DNA from: Vitellaria paradoxa
Lineage: Eukaryota > Streptophyta > Magnoliopsida > Ericales > Sapotaceae
NCBI GenBank assembly: GCA_019916065.1
Contig: CM034240.1
Location: 36,445,389 to 36,509,388, forward strand
DNA: 64,000 nucleotides
Reading direction: 5' to 3'
Every line of letters starts with the position of its first letter. The stretch's first letter is position 1. The notes beneath the pieces are model-generated. The model searched no databases. It had not been told where the DNA came from and saw nothing but the letters and a program-made list of their open reading frames with translations. Below are positions 36,230 through 48,877 of this stretch, piece after piece. A program made the position numbers and the translations under genes.

Positions 36230-36957
36230 ATGCAAGTAAAATCTTTAAGACTAAAGTTTCTAGTTTTTAATGGTGAAAATCCCTCGAAGTGGCTTTACAA
36301 AGCCAACCAATTTTTTAAACACTATGATGTGCCGGAAGATCAGAAATTAGATGTTGTATCTTTTCACATGGAGGGTAAATCTCTAATTTGGTTCCAAGAA
36401 ATGTTGAAGGATGATTTAAAGATTTCTTGGGAATCATTTTCTGAGTCTTTACTAATCAGGTTTGGTGATTGTGCTTATGAGGATCCCTTGGACCAATTCG
36501 TAAGACTTAAACAGTCCTCTTCTGTTGAAGACTATAAAACCAAGTTTGAAGCCATTTCAAACAAGGTTCAAGGATTGAGTGAACAACATAAGTTGAGCAT
36601 TTTTATGACCAGGCTGACGGAGGAAATAAGGTTTTTTTGTGACAATGTTTCATCCAGAAAATTTAACCAGGACTTTCGGCCTACCAAGATTATAGGAGGA
36701 AAGTTTGGGGGCTATAAAAAAGGTACAGAAAAGAGCTGGCAGTGAAAATTTTTCTCAGATCAATGCTATAAATGTGGGAGGTATTGTTGTGGGAAAATTT
36801 TTTCTAGGAAAATCATCATTGACTCCAAAATGATCAAGGCTCTGCAACTATCCCAAAATCCACCATAGTTAATAAGCTGCTGATCCAGAAGTTAACTACA
36901 GCGGAAGCTGAATCAAGAAAGAAGAAAGGATTATGTTTTAATTGTGATGAAAAATAG
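36230..36957 (+). pseudogene. gag relic (capsid-like region and broken zinc knuckle)
   Basis: The frame from about 36230 reads LVFNGENPSKWLYKANQFF, LIWFQEMLKDDLKISWESF and FVRLKQSSSVEDYKTKFEAI, the Retrotrans_gag signature. It stops at about 36745. Downstream a CCHC-type knuckle starts CFNCDEK and is broken by TAG at 36955-36957 before its His/Cys half. No intact gag protein can be made from this copy. Confidence 0.85.
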
Positions 36958-36993
36958 AGTAGAACTCATGTATGTAAAAATCCGAGGCTCTTT

Positions 36994-39900
36994 TTGTTAG
37001 AATCAGTCTTGTACAAGGATGACTCAGAGGAGAATAGAAAGGAGGAGGAGGAATTAGAATGGGAAGAAGAAGTCAATGCTAATACTGAGCCTGAGATTAC
37101 TTTACATGCTATAACTAGAACTCCACAACCCAAGACTTTAAGATTAAAAGGGAGTATTCACGGCAAGAATTGGAATGTTTTGGTGGACACTGGTAGTACC
37201 CACAATTTTCTAGATCCAAGAGTAGCCAAAAGCTGTCAATTGGGAATCAACAAAGGACCGTGCAATCTGTCAAGGTAGCTAATGGAGCTCTACTGTCTAG
37301 TGAAGGGGAATGTCATCAAGTCAAGGTTAGTATGCAGGGATATGCTTTTATGGTGGATTTTTTGTTACTCCCAATAGCAGGCTGTGATGTGATTCTAGGA
37401 GTGCAATGGTTGCAGACATTGGGACCAATTACTTTTGATTTTTCCTCATTAGTGATGAGTTTTATTAAGGGAACTAAACAGATTAACGTAAGGGCTTTAC
37501 AAGAGAATAATTAGCTAATTGAACAAGTGGAGGTAAAGCAGATTAGTAGTTCAGGAACAAAAGGGTTATTATTGCAATTATTATACGTGTCAGATGATTC
37601 TAGCAGGCCACCAAAGAATTCTAAAGAAGCAAAAGTTGAGATACAGCAAGTCTTACAGAAATTTCAAGAGGTGTTTAAAGAGCCTAAGGGTCTGCCACCT
37701 ATGAGAGGATATGAACATTCCATTGTTCAACAAAATAGAACCCAACCCATTTCCAACAAGCCCTATAGGTATTCTCATTTCCAGAAAGAGGAGATAGAAA
37801 AGATTGTCAAGGAGTTGCTGGAATTAGGTCTTATCAGAGCCAGTCAATCTCCTTTTTCATCTCTAGTGATCTTGGTTAGGAAGGCTGATGGCTTATGGCG
37901 CATGTGTGTTGACTATAGAGCCTTGAATAAGGCGACTATCAAAGATAAGTACCCTATTCCTATTGTTGATGAGTTACTTGATGAGTTAAGTGGTGCTACA
38001 ATTTTTTCCAAGCTAGATTTGAGGTTTGGTCATCACCAGATTAGAATGCATCCGGATGACATCTCTAAAACTGCCTTTAGAACACACTCTGGCCATTATG
38101 AATTCTTAATGATGCCATTTGGGCTCAACAATGCCCTGACCACATTTCAACACTTAATGAATGATGTGTTTAGACCCTATCTCAGAAAATTCATTTTAGT
38201 ATTTTTTGATGACATACTGGTCTACAGTAAAACACTTCCTAAGCATGTTAGACACTTGGAGTTGACTCTACAGCTGTTAAAAACAGCATAAGCTTTTTGC
38301 TAAGGAATCGAAATGTAGATTTGGGTATTCAGAAGTTGATTATTTAGGGCATATAATTTCAGGAGAAGGGGTAAAGACTGACCTTAATAAAATTGATGCT
38401 ATGGTGAACTGGCCTATCCCAAAAACTCTCAAGTCTTTACGAGGTTTTTTAGGCCTTACAAGATACTACAGAAGATTTATCAAAAATTATGAGGGAATTG
38501 CCAAACCACTGACAGATTTACTTAAAAAGAACTCCTTTCATTGGTCCACAACAGCCAAAAAGGTCTTCCCAGATCTAAAGCAAGCAGTCACAAGCCCACC
38601 AGTACTAATTTTACCAGACTTCACAAAGGTGTTTACCATTGAGTGTGATGCCTTGGGCTTTGGAGTAGGGGTAGTTCTTATGCAAGACAAGAGGCTAATT
38701 GCCTATTTAGTCAAGCTCTAAAAGGGAGGACTTTGATGTTATCTACTTATGAGAAGGAGTTGTATGCTCTCATTCAGGTAGTGAAGAAATAGAGGCCCTA
38801 TTTACTAGGCCAAACTTTTATTATTAAGACAGACCATTATAGTCTAAAGTTTATGTTGGAGCAAAGGATTGGAACACCAACTCAACAAAAGTGGATTTCT
38901 AAGTTACTTGGATTCAACTTTACGATTGAGTATAAGCAAGGAGTCAACAATAAAGTAGCTGATGCTTTGTCCAGGTTACATGAAGAATTTACTGTTTCTA
39001 GTTCTCACTTTATTTGTTACCCTATATCTGTAATAGGTCCTATACCAGAATTATTTGAGCAAGTGAAGCAAGCATATGAAGCTGACAGTAGAGTTCAAAC
39101 AGTGTTCCAACAAATAAGATAGGAAGTTCTAGCAGCTAAAAAATACAGTGTTCAATAGGGTATTTTATTATATAAAGGGAGGGTTTATATTCTAGCTAAC
39201 AAAGTTCTAAAACAACAAGTCTTAAGTATGCCATGATGATCCAGCACCAGGTCATGGGGGTTTTTAGAAGACACTTCACAAGGCTAGGCATGACTTCTAT
39301 TGGCCTAATATGAAGCAGGATGTCAAAACATGGGTCCAACAATGTGCAGTGTGTCATAAGTCAAAGGCAGAAAACTTTCTACCAAAAGGCCTCCTACAAC
39401 CTCTTCCCATTCCCCAGAGTTCATAGACAAACATATCCATGGATTTTGTGGAGGGTCTTCCTCATTCAAACTGATTTTCAGTCATATGGGTCATTATTGA
39501 TCGACTCACTAAATTTGCCCATTTGATTCCCTTAACCTATCCATACCCTGCTTCTCAACTAGCCCTAATTTTCATGCAAAACATTTTTAAAATCCATGGC
39601 TTACCTATTACCATAGTATCTGACAAGGACCCAACTTTTACCAGTGGATTTTGGAAGGAACTATTTACATTGTTGGGTTCTTCGCTACACTATAACACTA
39701 GCTTCTATCCTCAGACAGATGGGCAAACGGAAGCAACTAATAAATGTGTGAAGACTTACTTAAGGTGCTTTGTTTCAGATTTCCCAAAATTGTGGTCACG
39801 GTGGATTTATATGGCTGAGTATTGGTTTAATACAAGCTTTCACAGTTCTATAAGAATGACTTGGTATGAGACTTTTTATGGGGTTAAGCCTCCTAAACTC

Positions 39901-40438
39901 ACCCATTATATACAGGGCCTAGCAGAGCATGTTACAGTGGATGAATTGTTAACATCTCACTAGAGGGTATTTCAATTACTCAAGAAAATTTGGTACATGC
40001 TCAACAGTTCATGAAACAGCAAGCAGGTAAAAAAAAAGTTCACAAAGAGTTGTTGTTGGAGATTGGGTTTACATTTGATTACAGCCATTTAGGCAAAACA
40101 CTGTCCGGCGCCGCAGCAATGTTAAGCTGTTGCCTAAATTCTTTGGTCCATTTAAGATTATTGAAAGAATAGGAGCCGCGGCCTACAAACTCAAGTTACC
40201 CGACTCGACACAAATTCACCCGGTCTTTTATATTTCACAACTTAAAGTAAGGATTCAAAGTAATGACAGTGCTATTCCACACTTACTAGTCACAGATGAG
40301 CTTGGAAATGTTTTACCTCTACCAGAAAAAGTATTGGACACCAGACAGCAGCAACGGGGTCGCCGAATATTCACCGAAATGTTGATTAAGTGGCATGGCC
40401 AACCGGAACAAGATGCTACATGGGAAAAGCTTTACTAG
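36994..40438 (+). pseudogene. pol relic: protease, reverse transcriptase, RNase H, integrase, chromodomain-like tail
   Basis: Pieces lie in several frames. Protease shows VLVDTGSTHNFLD (near 37180). Reverse transcriptase shows [28 protein letters not shown] and the active-site string FFDDILVYS (37900-38230). RNase H is represented by TIECDALGFGVGVVLMQ and later segments. The integrase core shows VSDKDPTFTSGFWKELF and YPQTDGQTEATN, with the zinc-binding part upstream scrambled by stops. The last frame (40130-40438) ends in a chromodomain-like block, EMLIKWHGQPEQDATWEKLY. Breaks occur near 37275, 37512, 38290, 38720, 38790 and 39120, among others. Confidence 0.9.
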
Positions 40439-40525
40439 CTTCAATCTCAGTATCCTAACTTCATCCATTCACAGCTTTCGACATCTGACTTTGGGGACAA
40501 GGTCCCTTTTGACGCAGGGGATAGT

Positions 40526-41230
40526 TGTCATGAAACCAAATAAGTTGTAGCAGAGGGGAGCAGTAAGACAAGATGAAAGGAAACTCTACCCTCAGCTCAA
40601 CCATTGATTCACACAAAAGGAACAGCGCAGATCAATACCTCTGCAATCTCAATCATGACCCTATGGGTGTGGTACAATCCAAGGCTCAGATGGAAGAGAC
40701 GTTAGTGGCGATGGTTGAAAGAAAGAAGCATGTGAAAAGTTGTGCAGAAACAGTTGGGAGCTTCTAGAAAAAGATGTGTAACTCAACCGAGTTAGGAAAA
40801 TAATCGGGTAATGGGTGAAAAAGGATCAAATCATTTTAATTTGGGTTGGGCTGTTTAAACCCAAACAATTGTAATGAAAAACTAATTGGGCCAGGAGAGT
40901 GGCTGAGGATTAATAAGACCATTCCTTAGTGAAAGGACTGTCATCATTGGGCCTATTCAGTTTTAAAACTAACTGCAAGTTAGTTATGCAGTTGGGGTCT
41001 TAACTGTAGTTAGGGATAACCATGGTTATGGTAATCCTAGATTAGTTGTTAGTTACAAGGCTACTTATAAATACTGAATGTAATCTGTTACAAAGGAATA
41101 AGGAGAAATTTTAGAGCAATTTGCTTTCCGGAGGCTCGTGTGTCCTCGAAATCATCCACTTAATTCATCATCTTCAACCTCTAGTCACCATAGGTAGAGG
41201 TAAATCCAAGGTTCTGCGAAGCTCATTCCA
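40526..41230 (+). repeat. 3' LTR of the Ty3/Gypsy element
   Basis: It begins TGTCATGAAACC after the purine tract at about 40513-40525 and ends CATTCCA before the aattc target duplication. It is colinear with the 5' LTR, without its 53-bp doubling. Confidence 0.92.
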
Positions 41231-41351
41231 AATTCCAAGTCAGTAATATGGGGTAAGGGAAGTTGCTAGTTTTAATGCCAGTAGAAAGCTATATCTGCAT
41301 CACCGTACTCTTAACTGAACTCTTGAAGCCCAAAGTTTCAAGTAAAATCTT

Positions 41352-41604
41352 AGGTAAATTACAATTAGCATATTTGTACCTTACCTCCAATCTGAATTTG
41401 ACCCTTGGATTTTAAATTGTCCTATTTTACCCATATATTTTAAATTGTCTTGCTTTACTTTTTCAGTCAAATTTGTTGACAACTAATAGAAGGGGCAAAA
41501 TGTAATAATTTGAAAGTACAAAGATAAAATTAAGACGATTTAAAAGATGAGTCCTGAAATAAAATCAGTGATGATGTGTAGAAGTGCTAAGTGTAATTTA
41601 TTCT
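41352..41604. mobile_element. 253-bp foldback element with 8-bp target duplication
   Basis: The left end aggtaaattacaattagc pairs with the right end gctaagtgtaatttattct. aaaatctt is repeated exactly on both sides (41344-41351 and 41605-41612). Internally, ttttaaattgtcctatttta faces aaaattaagacgatttaaaa. It shares the 'GGTAAATTACA' terminus and duplication length with the elements at 4497 and 16791. Confidence 0.85.
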
Positions 41605-41612
41605 AAAATCTT

Positions 41613-43528
41613 GGGCCTTACAAGGACCCTAGAAAAGGAAACAAAACAAACAAGCACTGACTCAGAATTTTAAATAAGTTTTGGGTTCTGGGTGGATGTG
41701 GAAAAGACCTGAGAACTCGACCCCTTGGTGCCCATATCCAATCTTGGCCAGGAGTGAGTAGTACAATCAGTGGAGAATTTAGGATTTTATTATACTAGGG
41801 TCAAGTCGACATGTGGGTAGTGTACCTGATCTAAAAGTAAGGGTAAAACTTATAAATTGTTTGAGATATTGGAGCAATCTGTTTTAGGGAATATATTTTA
41901 TGGGGCAGTATTAAAAAAATACTCTAAAATTTATATTATTTTCTACAGAAATTTTACTTCCAGTAGGGTCAATTGACTGCCTTGCCACTACTTGCATCCA
42001 CCCTTGAGTAGAATGGAGACTTTCATCTTAGACTTGGTGAAGAATTGTAATTGTGAAACCAAGAATTTTATTGAGCTTTTATTTTTTCAGTACTATATAT
42101 ATATATATATATATAGTCAACAATTCTTTTCAGAGACAACCTAAACTTTCAAACCATCATCATCTTTGCCTCATCGGACTTGATAGTGAATGCAGACCAA
42201 CCGTTCAACATTACGTGAAAACTAACTTCCCATTTATCTTCCTTTTCCCAGCATCATCTCGAACCAAAACCGCATCAAACTATTGACCCATAATTCATTA
42301 TCCACTTAGATTGCCTTTGTTTCACTTCACTTTGCCAACCTCCTTATCTCACCATCATCTCTTATTTAAGTTGTCTCGTATTCTCTGAGGTCATATTCCA
42401 CTGCCCCACATTGTCCACTAAGCGAGCAGCCTTTTAGTCTTATCTCAGTAAATTTACTCACATTTGATGGTTACATGCCTTTGTCAGGTAGCTTTCGGCT
42501 GCCCCAACGATTCTCTCCACTAAAGACTAGCCTAGTAGACTTGCAACCACAATTATTTTTTGTGGAAAAGATTGACGTCAACTCTCAACAGTTACAATGT
42601 CGGAAGAGAGAATAAATTACCATTCAGGGCACATATCAATTATATCTTCTACATAAAGGAGTATTCTATTTTAACTAAGTAAAACTAAAGAGAAAATTTT
42701 GCCCCCCATCAGATTTTCTCAAGTTTCTCCAAAATAAGGAACATGCCCTGCCCCATATTCATCTCCCTTAAAAAAATTAGTACAAAGAAGAAGAAAAAAA
42801 AAAAAAGAAAGAAAAAAAAAAGCTCTCATACTTCATATATGATTTTTTGGGAAAACAATAATAATAAAAAAATTTGATTATTTAAGAAATCCATAAAGAA
42901 TAATTCAAGGGAACTATCGCAGGGTCAATTCAATAGGAAAACTATAAAGTAGCAGCGTTATTCTTTAGAATATTTCAAGACTTGTGATGTGGATGCCCTC
43001 AAAACATTGAAGGTTTCATTTTCTTTCTTTCTCCCTTTTTTTTCTTTTTTTTTTTTCTTTTTTTTTTTAAAACTATGCATTGGGAGGCTTTAAACCATTC
43101 CCCCCCCCCCCCCCCAACCCAAAAAAAAAAGGCTCAAGAGAAGTGCCATTAGAATGATGCTTACAGGCCAAGGATATACACAGGAATGGGCAGACATAAC
43201 CCCAATTAGTTGTTTTAGAATCTAGAAAGGAAGGTAGAATCTGGTAAAGATGGAGGGGAAAAAAAAAAAGAATGAAAGAATTTTATAAGGGCAACTGATC
43301 ACCAACCAAATGAGATTAAAAAAAAAAAAAAAGAATGGATTTTAGAGGGCCTTTAGAAGCCCAGTGTATATCTAACAGCCAAACCTGCTGTAGAATACAC
43401 ATAGTATATTAGGGCATGCCTGCAAAACTTTGTTCTCAGTTGTCCTCATAAAAACTTGTTCCCGTTTGGCTGTTCATATACTCCCAAAAAGTGTCTAATG
43501 TTCATCAAATCAAATGCGTCTCCATTTG
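41613..43528. other. Gene-free stretch downstream of the GALT gene
   Basis: It contains a (TA)n run at about 42094-42114, several long A, T and C homopolymers (including C runs near 43100), and unrecognised AT-rich sequence. The last 150-200 bases before 43529 are presumably the GALT 3' UTR. No gene is seen. Confidence 0.4.
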
Positions 43529-46500
43529 TCATCGCACGTTGCAGCACTGAGGCCTTCCTAGCTGTTGCATTTGTTCCACATGCAGATCATTTGCCGCGGA
43601 GACTGGTAATGCGCTGTGTAGTAATCTTCGATGCATCCAACTGGCAGAACTTCAAGCTGTGGATATACTCCACCGGCCTTAAGCTGTTGAACTGCTCCAC
43701 CCACATTCCCATACTCACGTCTTCCATCTTGAACAACTGCACGAGGATTGAACTTGTCAACAATCAACATGGAAAAAACCCCAATAACCAGAGCGAAAGT
43801 GCTGTGTGCGCGTGTTGATGAAAGCCAAGAAAGAGCAAAAGCAAACTATTGAAACCTACCCTCAATCTACGTTTCTCATGCTCAGATACAACAAAGTGTG
43901 CAATGTCAGATGACACAATGTAGCCTGGTCCATTTGCATAAGGTGGATAATCCTTCTTCTGGCCATTCCTGAAGCATCCCAAAGAGGAAGAATTTGAGAT
44001 GTTGACATACAAAATTGTTCCACAGATAACAAGTCAACAGATCCCAAATAACATAGTGCACGTGATCACACAAACAGGCGCAATATAGCCAATACAGTTT
44101 TTTCTTGAAGTTCTCACTAAGCTTCTGTTTTTTGACGGACTAGTTCGTTGTTTGCGTCTTTCTGGATTTTATACCACATTAAACCATAAAAAATTGCATT
44201 AAGAAAAGGGCAAATGCTATATAGCCATAATATATGACCAAAAAATTTTACCAGGATGATGTAATAAGTGTGGGATCATCATTTCAAAATAATAAGTATG
44301 GGGTTATCATTTCAAATGGTACGTCCGTAAAGATATAACTTATTTATAAAATTACCACAACCACATCATTTTGGTGGAATTTTTTTTTCTTTTTCTGGTA
44401 AAATCACTTTTTCTTCCGAAAAATGTCCCAACTTATATTAGAAGCAAAGCAGCATAGTAGGTTTGCCTTCGAAGTAATGATGTCCATTAAAACATCATGG
44501 CAGCAGAAAGAATCGATCCAAATGTTACCTCACCTCATATGTGACTGCCCATTTACCATTGCGAAGGGGCTTATGGTAGTAATTAATGTTTCCTACATAA
44601 AAGCTTTTGCCATCAGGTATTTTCTCTACTTCCTTAATAACTGCATCCAATCTAATAAATGTGTCATCATCACCCTTCATTATATATTTAGCAGACACTG
44701 TATGAACCTGTAACCAAACAAAGACATCACAGTAATTAGCCTCCAGTTATAACTATCATGCTTTGCTCTTAAGCTTAGCATTCCCCTACTCACCCCATAT
44801 TCACAGATGGCAACAGTTTTCAGAACGACAAGGTCATAGTTATCCATGTAAGGCACTATAACAATGTCACCAAAGAATTCCGCTTCTTTCTTTAGCTCCA
44901 CATTCACTTCTTTCCTTGCATTCTGTCCAAAAATCAAATTCAACTTAAAAGTTCAAACAAAAAAAGCCAATATTAACCACAAGTGCAATTGGTGGCTTCA
45001 CCTACCAGTGCTACAAAAAAACGAGCAACCACATTAGAGGACCTGATAAGCCTGTGTTGCATCCATGACTTCCTCACGGCCATTCTCTCGGCAAAATGGT
45101 TGCCTGCTGAAAGGATGCCAATGAATAATTCCACAGGACCATCAGGAAGAGGTGGGGCCTGCCACCTGCTTGACATCTCAAGAAGCTTCTGAGGAGCAAA
45201 ACTGGGATGTGATGTGGGCAAAGAAGCAGCAAAAATGGAATGGACATCAATGTCACCATTCAAGGATAGTCCAGTGGCATCCTCAAGGGTGAAGCCCTAT
45301 GAACATTAAAAAAAAAAAAAAAAATTAGGATAAATTCAGTGATCATGAAATTATCGGTTGATGGATTATACTCACAGTGCGATAAGGAAACGAGGTGATG
45401 TGCCTCCCACCAACATTGACATGATAACCCTCCAAGCCTGCACTAAGGGTTAGGACAAACAGCTTGCCCTCTGCAAATGGGTATGGCCAATCAATGGTCA
45501 CCTTCTTTGTTCGACCAATTAGCCTGTTCAACCACCATGTTGCTTTTGATTCCTCAGAGTGTTCATTGTCATCACGAATCCACTTTTCACACTTTACTTG
45601 ACCATCAACTGCAGAGAGTTGCACAAAATGGGTAATGTCAGAGAAAGAAAGAACAAGCAAATGTAAAAAGCAAACTGCAACAAGTCATCTCTGTGGTTAG
45701 TACTATTATCCACAGTGAAGCTGTTATGAATGTTTGCCATTAAAGGGGAAACTACAAATTGAGGACAACTAGCAGTGAAAAATAAAAAATAAAATTAGAA
45801 AATCTGAAACAACACAAACAGATAGAAAAGAATAATATGATTTATCTTTGAAACTCTACACTAATTCTTCCTCAAATGGTAAGGGAAAATGAACAGAAAG
45901 GAAATTCAGAATTCCACCGATAAGAATTCCTGGAACAATCAATAAGAATGATTGCAGATTAGAGGATGCATCAGTTAAATAGAAAGGAAGCTAATTTACT
46001 GCAATTAAAATCAGTCGTGTAACTGTCGGAAAGTTACAATTTATGTTCTATTTTGTAGATCTTTTCTAGCTGTAGCATCTTCAAATTCTGTATTTAGGAA
46101 AGGAAAGAAAGAAAGAAAAAAGGATAAAGCAAGAGAGCTCCAATAGGGGGGCCCATCAACTAAGAAGGTGATTAACCCTGTTTGTCAACAGATTTTATAA
46201 CCACAATTCCAAGTTTCAAACACTCCAAAAGATTTCAGTTTTCTTCTATTTTCATTTCCCTCATCTGAAACGATAAATTAACTCTATCAGTTCTGAAAAT
46301 AAAAAACAGTTGATGCCTAAGGTTACAGATTGATCCCGCAAAAGTAAAACCCAGCTGCAAATCATTCATATATTTGATTAAAACTCAACTTCTCAATCAA
46401 TTTAGAGATAAAGTCCGTCCATAAAGCAATCGATTTAGATTGAACTAAGGTCAAGTCCTTGTTTTCCTCCAATAAAGAAGCCGAAAAATTGAAAAGCATT

Positions 46501-47492
46501 TCCACAATTGTACCAACATTCAATAACTTCTGGCCATTCTACAACTAATTTCATACCCTACGACTAAATCAAATCATGTATATTGAATCCAAATCAATTA
46601 AATTAATTCACTCACCAGTTTCTTCATCAGCCTTAGATTTCCACCCTTCACACCGAAGAGCAGTCCCCCATTGCATCCTATAACAAGTGTTCTGCTCAAT
46701 GACAGGCTTTCCACTCCAATCCCCCTTCAATCTCGGATTGAAATGCAAAATTCTTGGTGGGTCCTCACCATCAACGGTCCTCAACCCTTGCAGCTCCATC
46801 ATGAATTGTGAAACCATCAAATACTGACCATCCTTTAACAGAGATATCTTCGGCTCGTGCTCTGGGTGAGCTTGCCTCGGTTTGCCCACAATCGTTATAT
46901 GCGATCCCAATGTCAGACCACACGGAATTACCATAACTCTGCCTCTTTCAGAGAACTCGGATCCTGATAGCGAAATCGAATGTGGGCACGACTCAGTTCG
47001 ATTATTTCTATTCCTCTTTCCATCGTCTAGAGCTTTCCCCGATTCGAGTTCAGCCCAGAACTTCTTCCCCAGTTGGAAAGCCTCCTTGGCCAATTTCTGA
47101 ATCCCCGAAAACCCGTCTTTGCTGCTACTATTAGCGACGAAACCATCGAAGGTTAAAGTTGATAAAGTTTTGTACTCTGCGATTCGTCGTCTCTCGGGGT
47201 TGGACTCCGACGGTTGATGATTCGAAGCTGCTCTCACAGCGTCCTTCATGGGTCGAACCGGAGCTTCCTTTTCCTCCAGTTCCTCTTCGCTCTCGAGCGC
47301 GAACGGGCGAGACAAGGCATCGTTGAAGAACTCGTTCGAACCCTCTTGTTTCACCGCACCGAAGCCGGTCTTGAACACGAAGGGCACTTCCAGAGTCACC
47401 ATGAAAACGTACAAAATCCCCACTCCAATCAAGAGTTGAATCGATCTCTGCCGGCTCAGAGACACGAACAAGTCCAGCTTAGCTCTCTTCAT
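43529..47492 (-). CDS. Hydroxyproline O-galactosyltransferase (GALT4/5/6-like), 7 exons, last two exons frameshifted
   Basis: Exons (minus strand) are 46616-47492, 45376-45608, 45006-45296, 44794-44922, 44534-44707, 43860-43968 and 43529-43736, with GT-AG junctions. It is a Golgi type II membrane protein. A cytosolic KR start is followed by a membrane segment (about 17-40), a galectin domain (about 180-390, with [10 protein letters not shown] and [18 protein letters not shown]), and then a GT31 catalytic domain ([27 protein letters not shown] at about 521-527, [12 protein letters not shown]). The family transfers galactose to hydroxyproline of arabinogalactan proteins. Exons 1-5 are open and in phase. 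Exon 6 is 109 bases instead of 108: GAAGAAGG for the conserved EED, giving a stop at 43906-43908. Exon 7 lacks one base before [12 protein letters not shown] and another before the CCNVR end. The indels may be assembly errors or real inactivation. Confidence 0.88.
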
Positions 47493-47577
47493 TTCTTCTA
47501 TCTCCCCCCCGAATATCCAAGAACGCTAATAACCCTAAAAATCAATACCTTCTGGAAATGAAAAGAACAGAAGGCTC

Positions 47578-47608
<31 letters not shown>

Positions 47609-48857
47609 CAGACTCGCTTCGAATTTGAATTCAAATTTGCGGAACCGAGCTGCGAATCGGAGGAGAAAGAAAGAATCAACAGAGTCACAGACGCGCTTGA
47701 GAGATGGGAGAGATATAGATATAGATATGTAGAGAGGGAGAGCCGGCGTGTAGAGAGAGAAAGAAAGAGCTGTTGAGAGGAAAGACCGAGGTCGGTCGGT
47801 GGCCTTCCTGGAATCTCAAAATCAAATTGAAGAAATGGTCCTACTTTTGAACGGAAATGGAACATATATGCGTGTGTAAATAAATAAATAAATATTTTAT
47901 ATCAATGATTAAAGTATTAAAAATTTAAAATAACAAATTTGCTAAAGAAGTTTCGTGCGTATTTGATTTGTTAATTCTCATGCTTTTCTTCGAGAACAGT
48001 TAATTCTTATGCTTGGGAGAGTACGTGGAAGGAGTCAACTTGCCGTGTTCATCCATAGTTGGGTATAACTGCCTCTTTGGAGTGGCAAATTTTGGTTAAA
48101 AAAATAATAAATTAATAAAAAATAAGTATATTTTAGAATATTGAATATTTAGTGTGTTTTTTGAAAATTTTGAAAAAGTTAGTGTAGATTAAAAAAATGG
48201 GTAAAAGTTAAAAAGAGTTTCTAAGAATTAGAGAGATTTGATAAAAATTGAAAAAAAGTTTTGGTTAAATTTGATACTTTAAATGCACTTAAAAAATTTT
48301 GACCAAATTTAACACTCTAAATGCATTGTAGGGGTTAATTATGTGCATACATTTAATTATAGCTTAGGCCTGTTTGATTGACTAAGAAATTACTAAAAGT
48401 TATAAATATTTACTTAACTTTTTATCATTTTTATCATCTAAATGGCCTCTTAATATCAATGGAATTGAACTACTCTATTATGTTATAATTACAAAAGAAA
48501 ATTTATTAAATAATTAAAATAATTTTTTTGGACAAAATATTTAAGAATAAAATTTTTTGGACTAAAATTATTGTAAATATGTATTGTAATGATTAATTAT
48601 TAGTTGTTATCATCACATGGTCATATCCTGTGTTTGATAATGATAAATTATAATTTATTTAGATTTAATAACGGTTGGAAAGAGATTTGTTTATTAACTC
48701 TCTTCTAATTGAACGAAATGTTATTTTATATTTATGCAATCCAAAAATGGTAGAAACGTCAATTTATTAAATTTTATTCTAATAATTAATGATGTTGCAT
48801 AGTAATACTTAATTATAGTTGAAAGAGATTGTGATGCAAGCAATCCAATATTATAGT
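47493..48857. other. GALT upstream region and AT-rich flank
   Basis: The presumed leader and promoter contain a (GA)n run at 47578-47608 (CT-rich on the coding strand) and GATATA repeats at about 47711-47727. Beyond 47870 the sequence is AT-rich, with recurring 'aaaagttaaaaaga'-type strings. No further gene is seen. Confidence 0.45.
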
Positions 48858-48877
48858 AAGAGTATGCTTGGTTGTTG

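Larger units (their letters stand above)
35164..41230 (+). mobile_element. Complete but inactive Ty3/Gypsy LTR retrotransposon (6067 bp)
   Basis: LTRs at 35164-35919 and 40526-41230 both begin TGTCATGAA and end CATTCCA. The 5-bp target duplication aattc flanks the element (35159-35163 and 41231-41235). A primer-binding site (tggtatcagagcc, 35922-35934), complementary to initiator Met tRNA, follows the 5' LTR. A purine tract (gcaggggatagt) precedes the 3' LTR. The order gag, protease, reverse transcriptase, RNase H, integrase is that of Ty3/Gypsy. A chromodomain-like tail suggests a chromovirus lineage. Multiple stops and frameshifts disable it. By eye the LTRs differ at several percent of positions, so the insertion is old but not ancient. 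Confidence 0.95.

Noticed and set aside
43558..43770. Separate small minus-strand protein
   Set aside because: It is the frameshifted end of the GALT gene: its last part ([19 protein letters not shown]) is the conserved GALT terminus read in the shifted frame.
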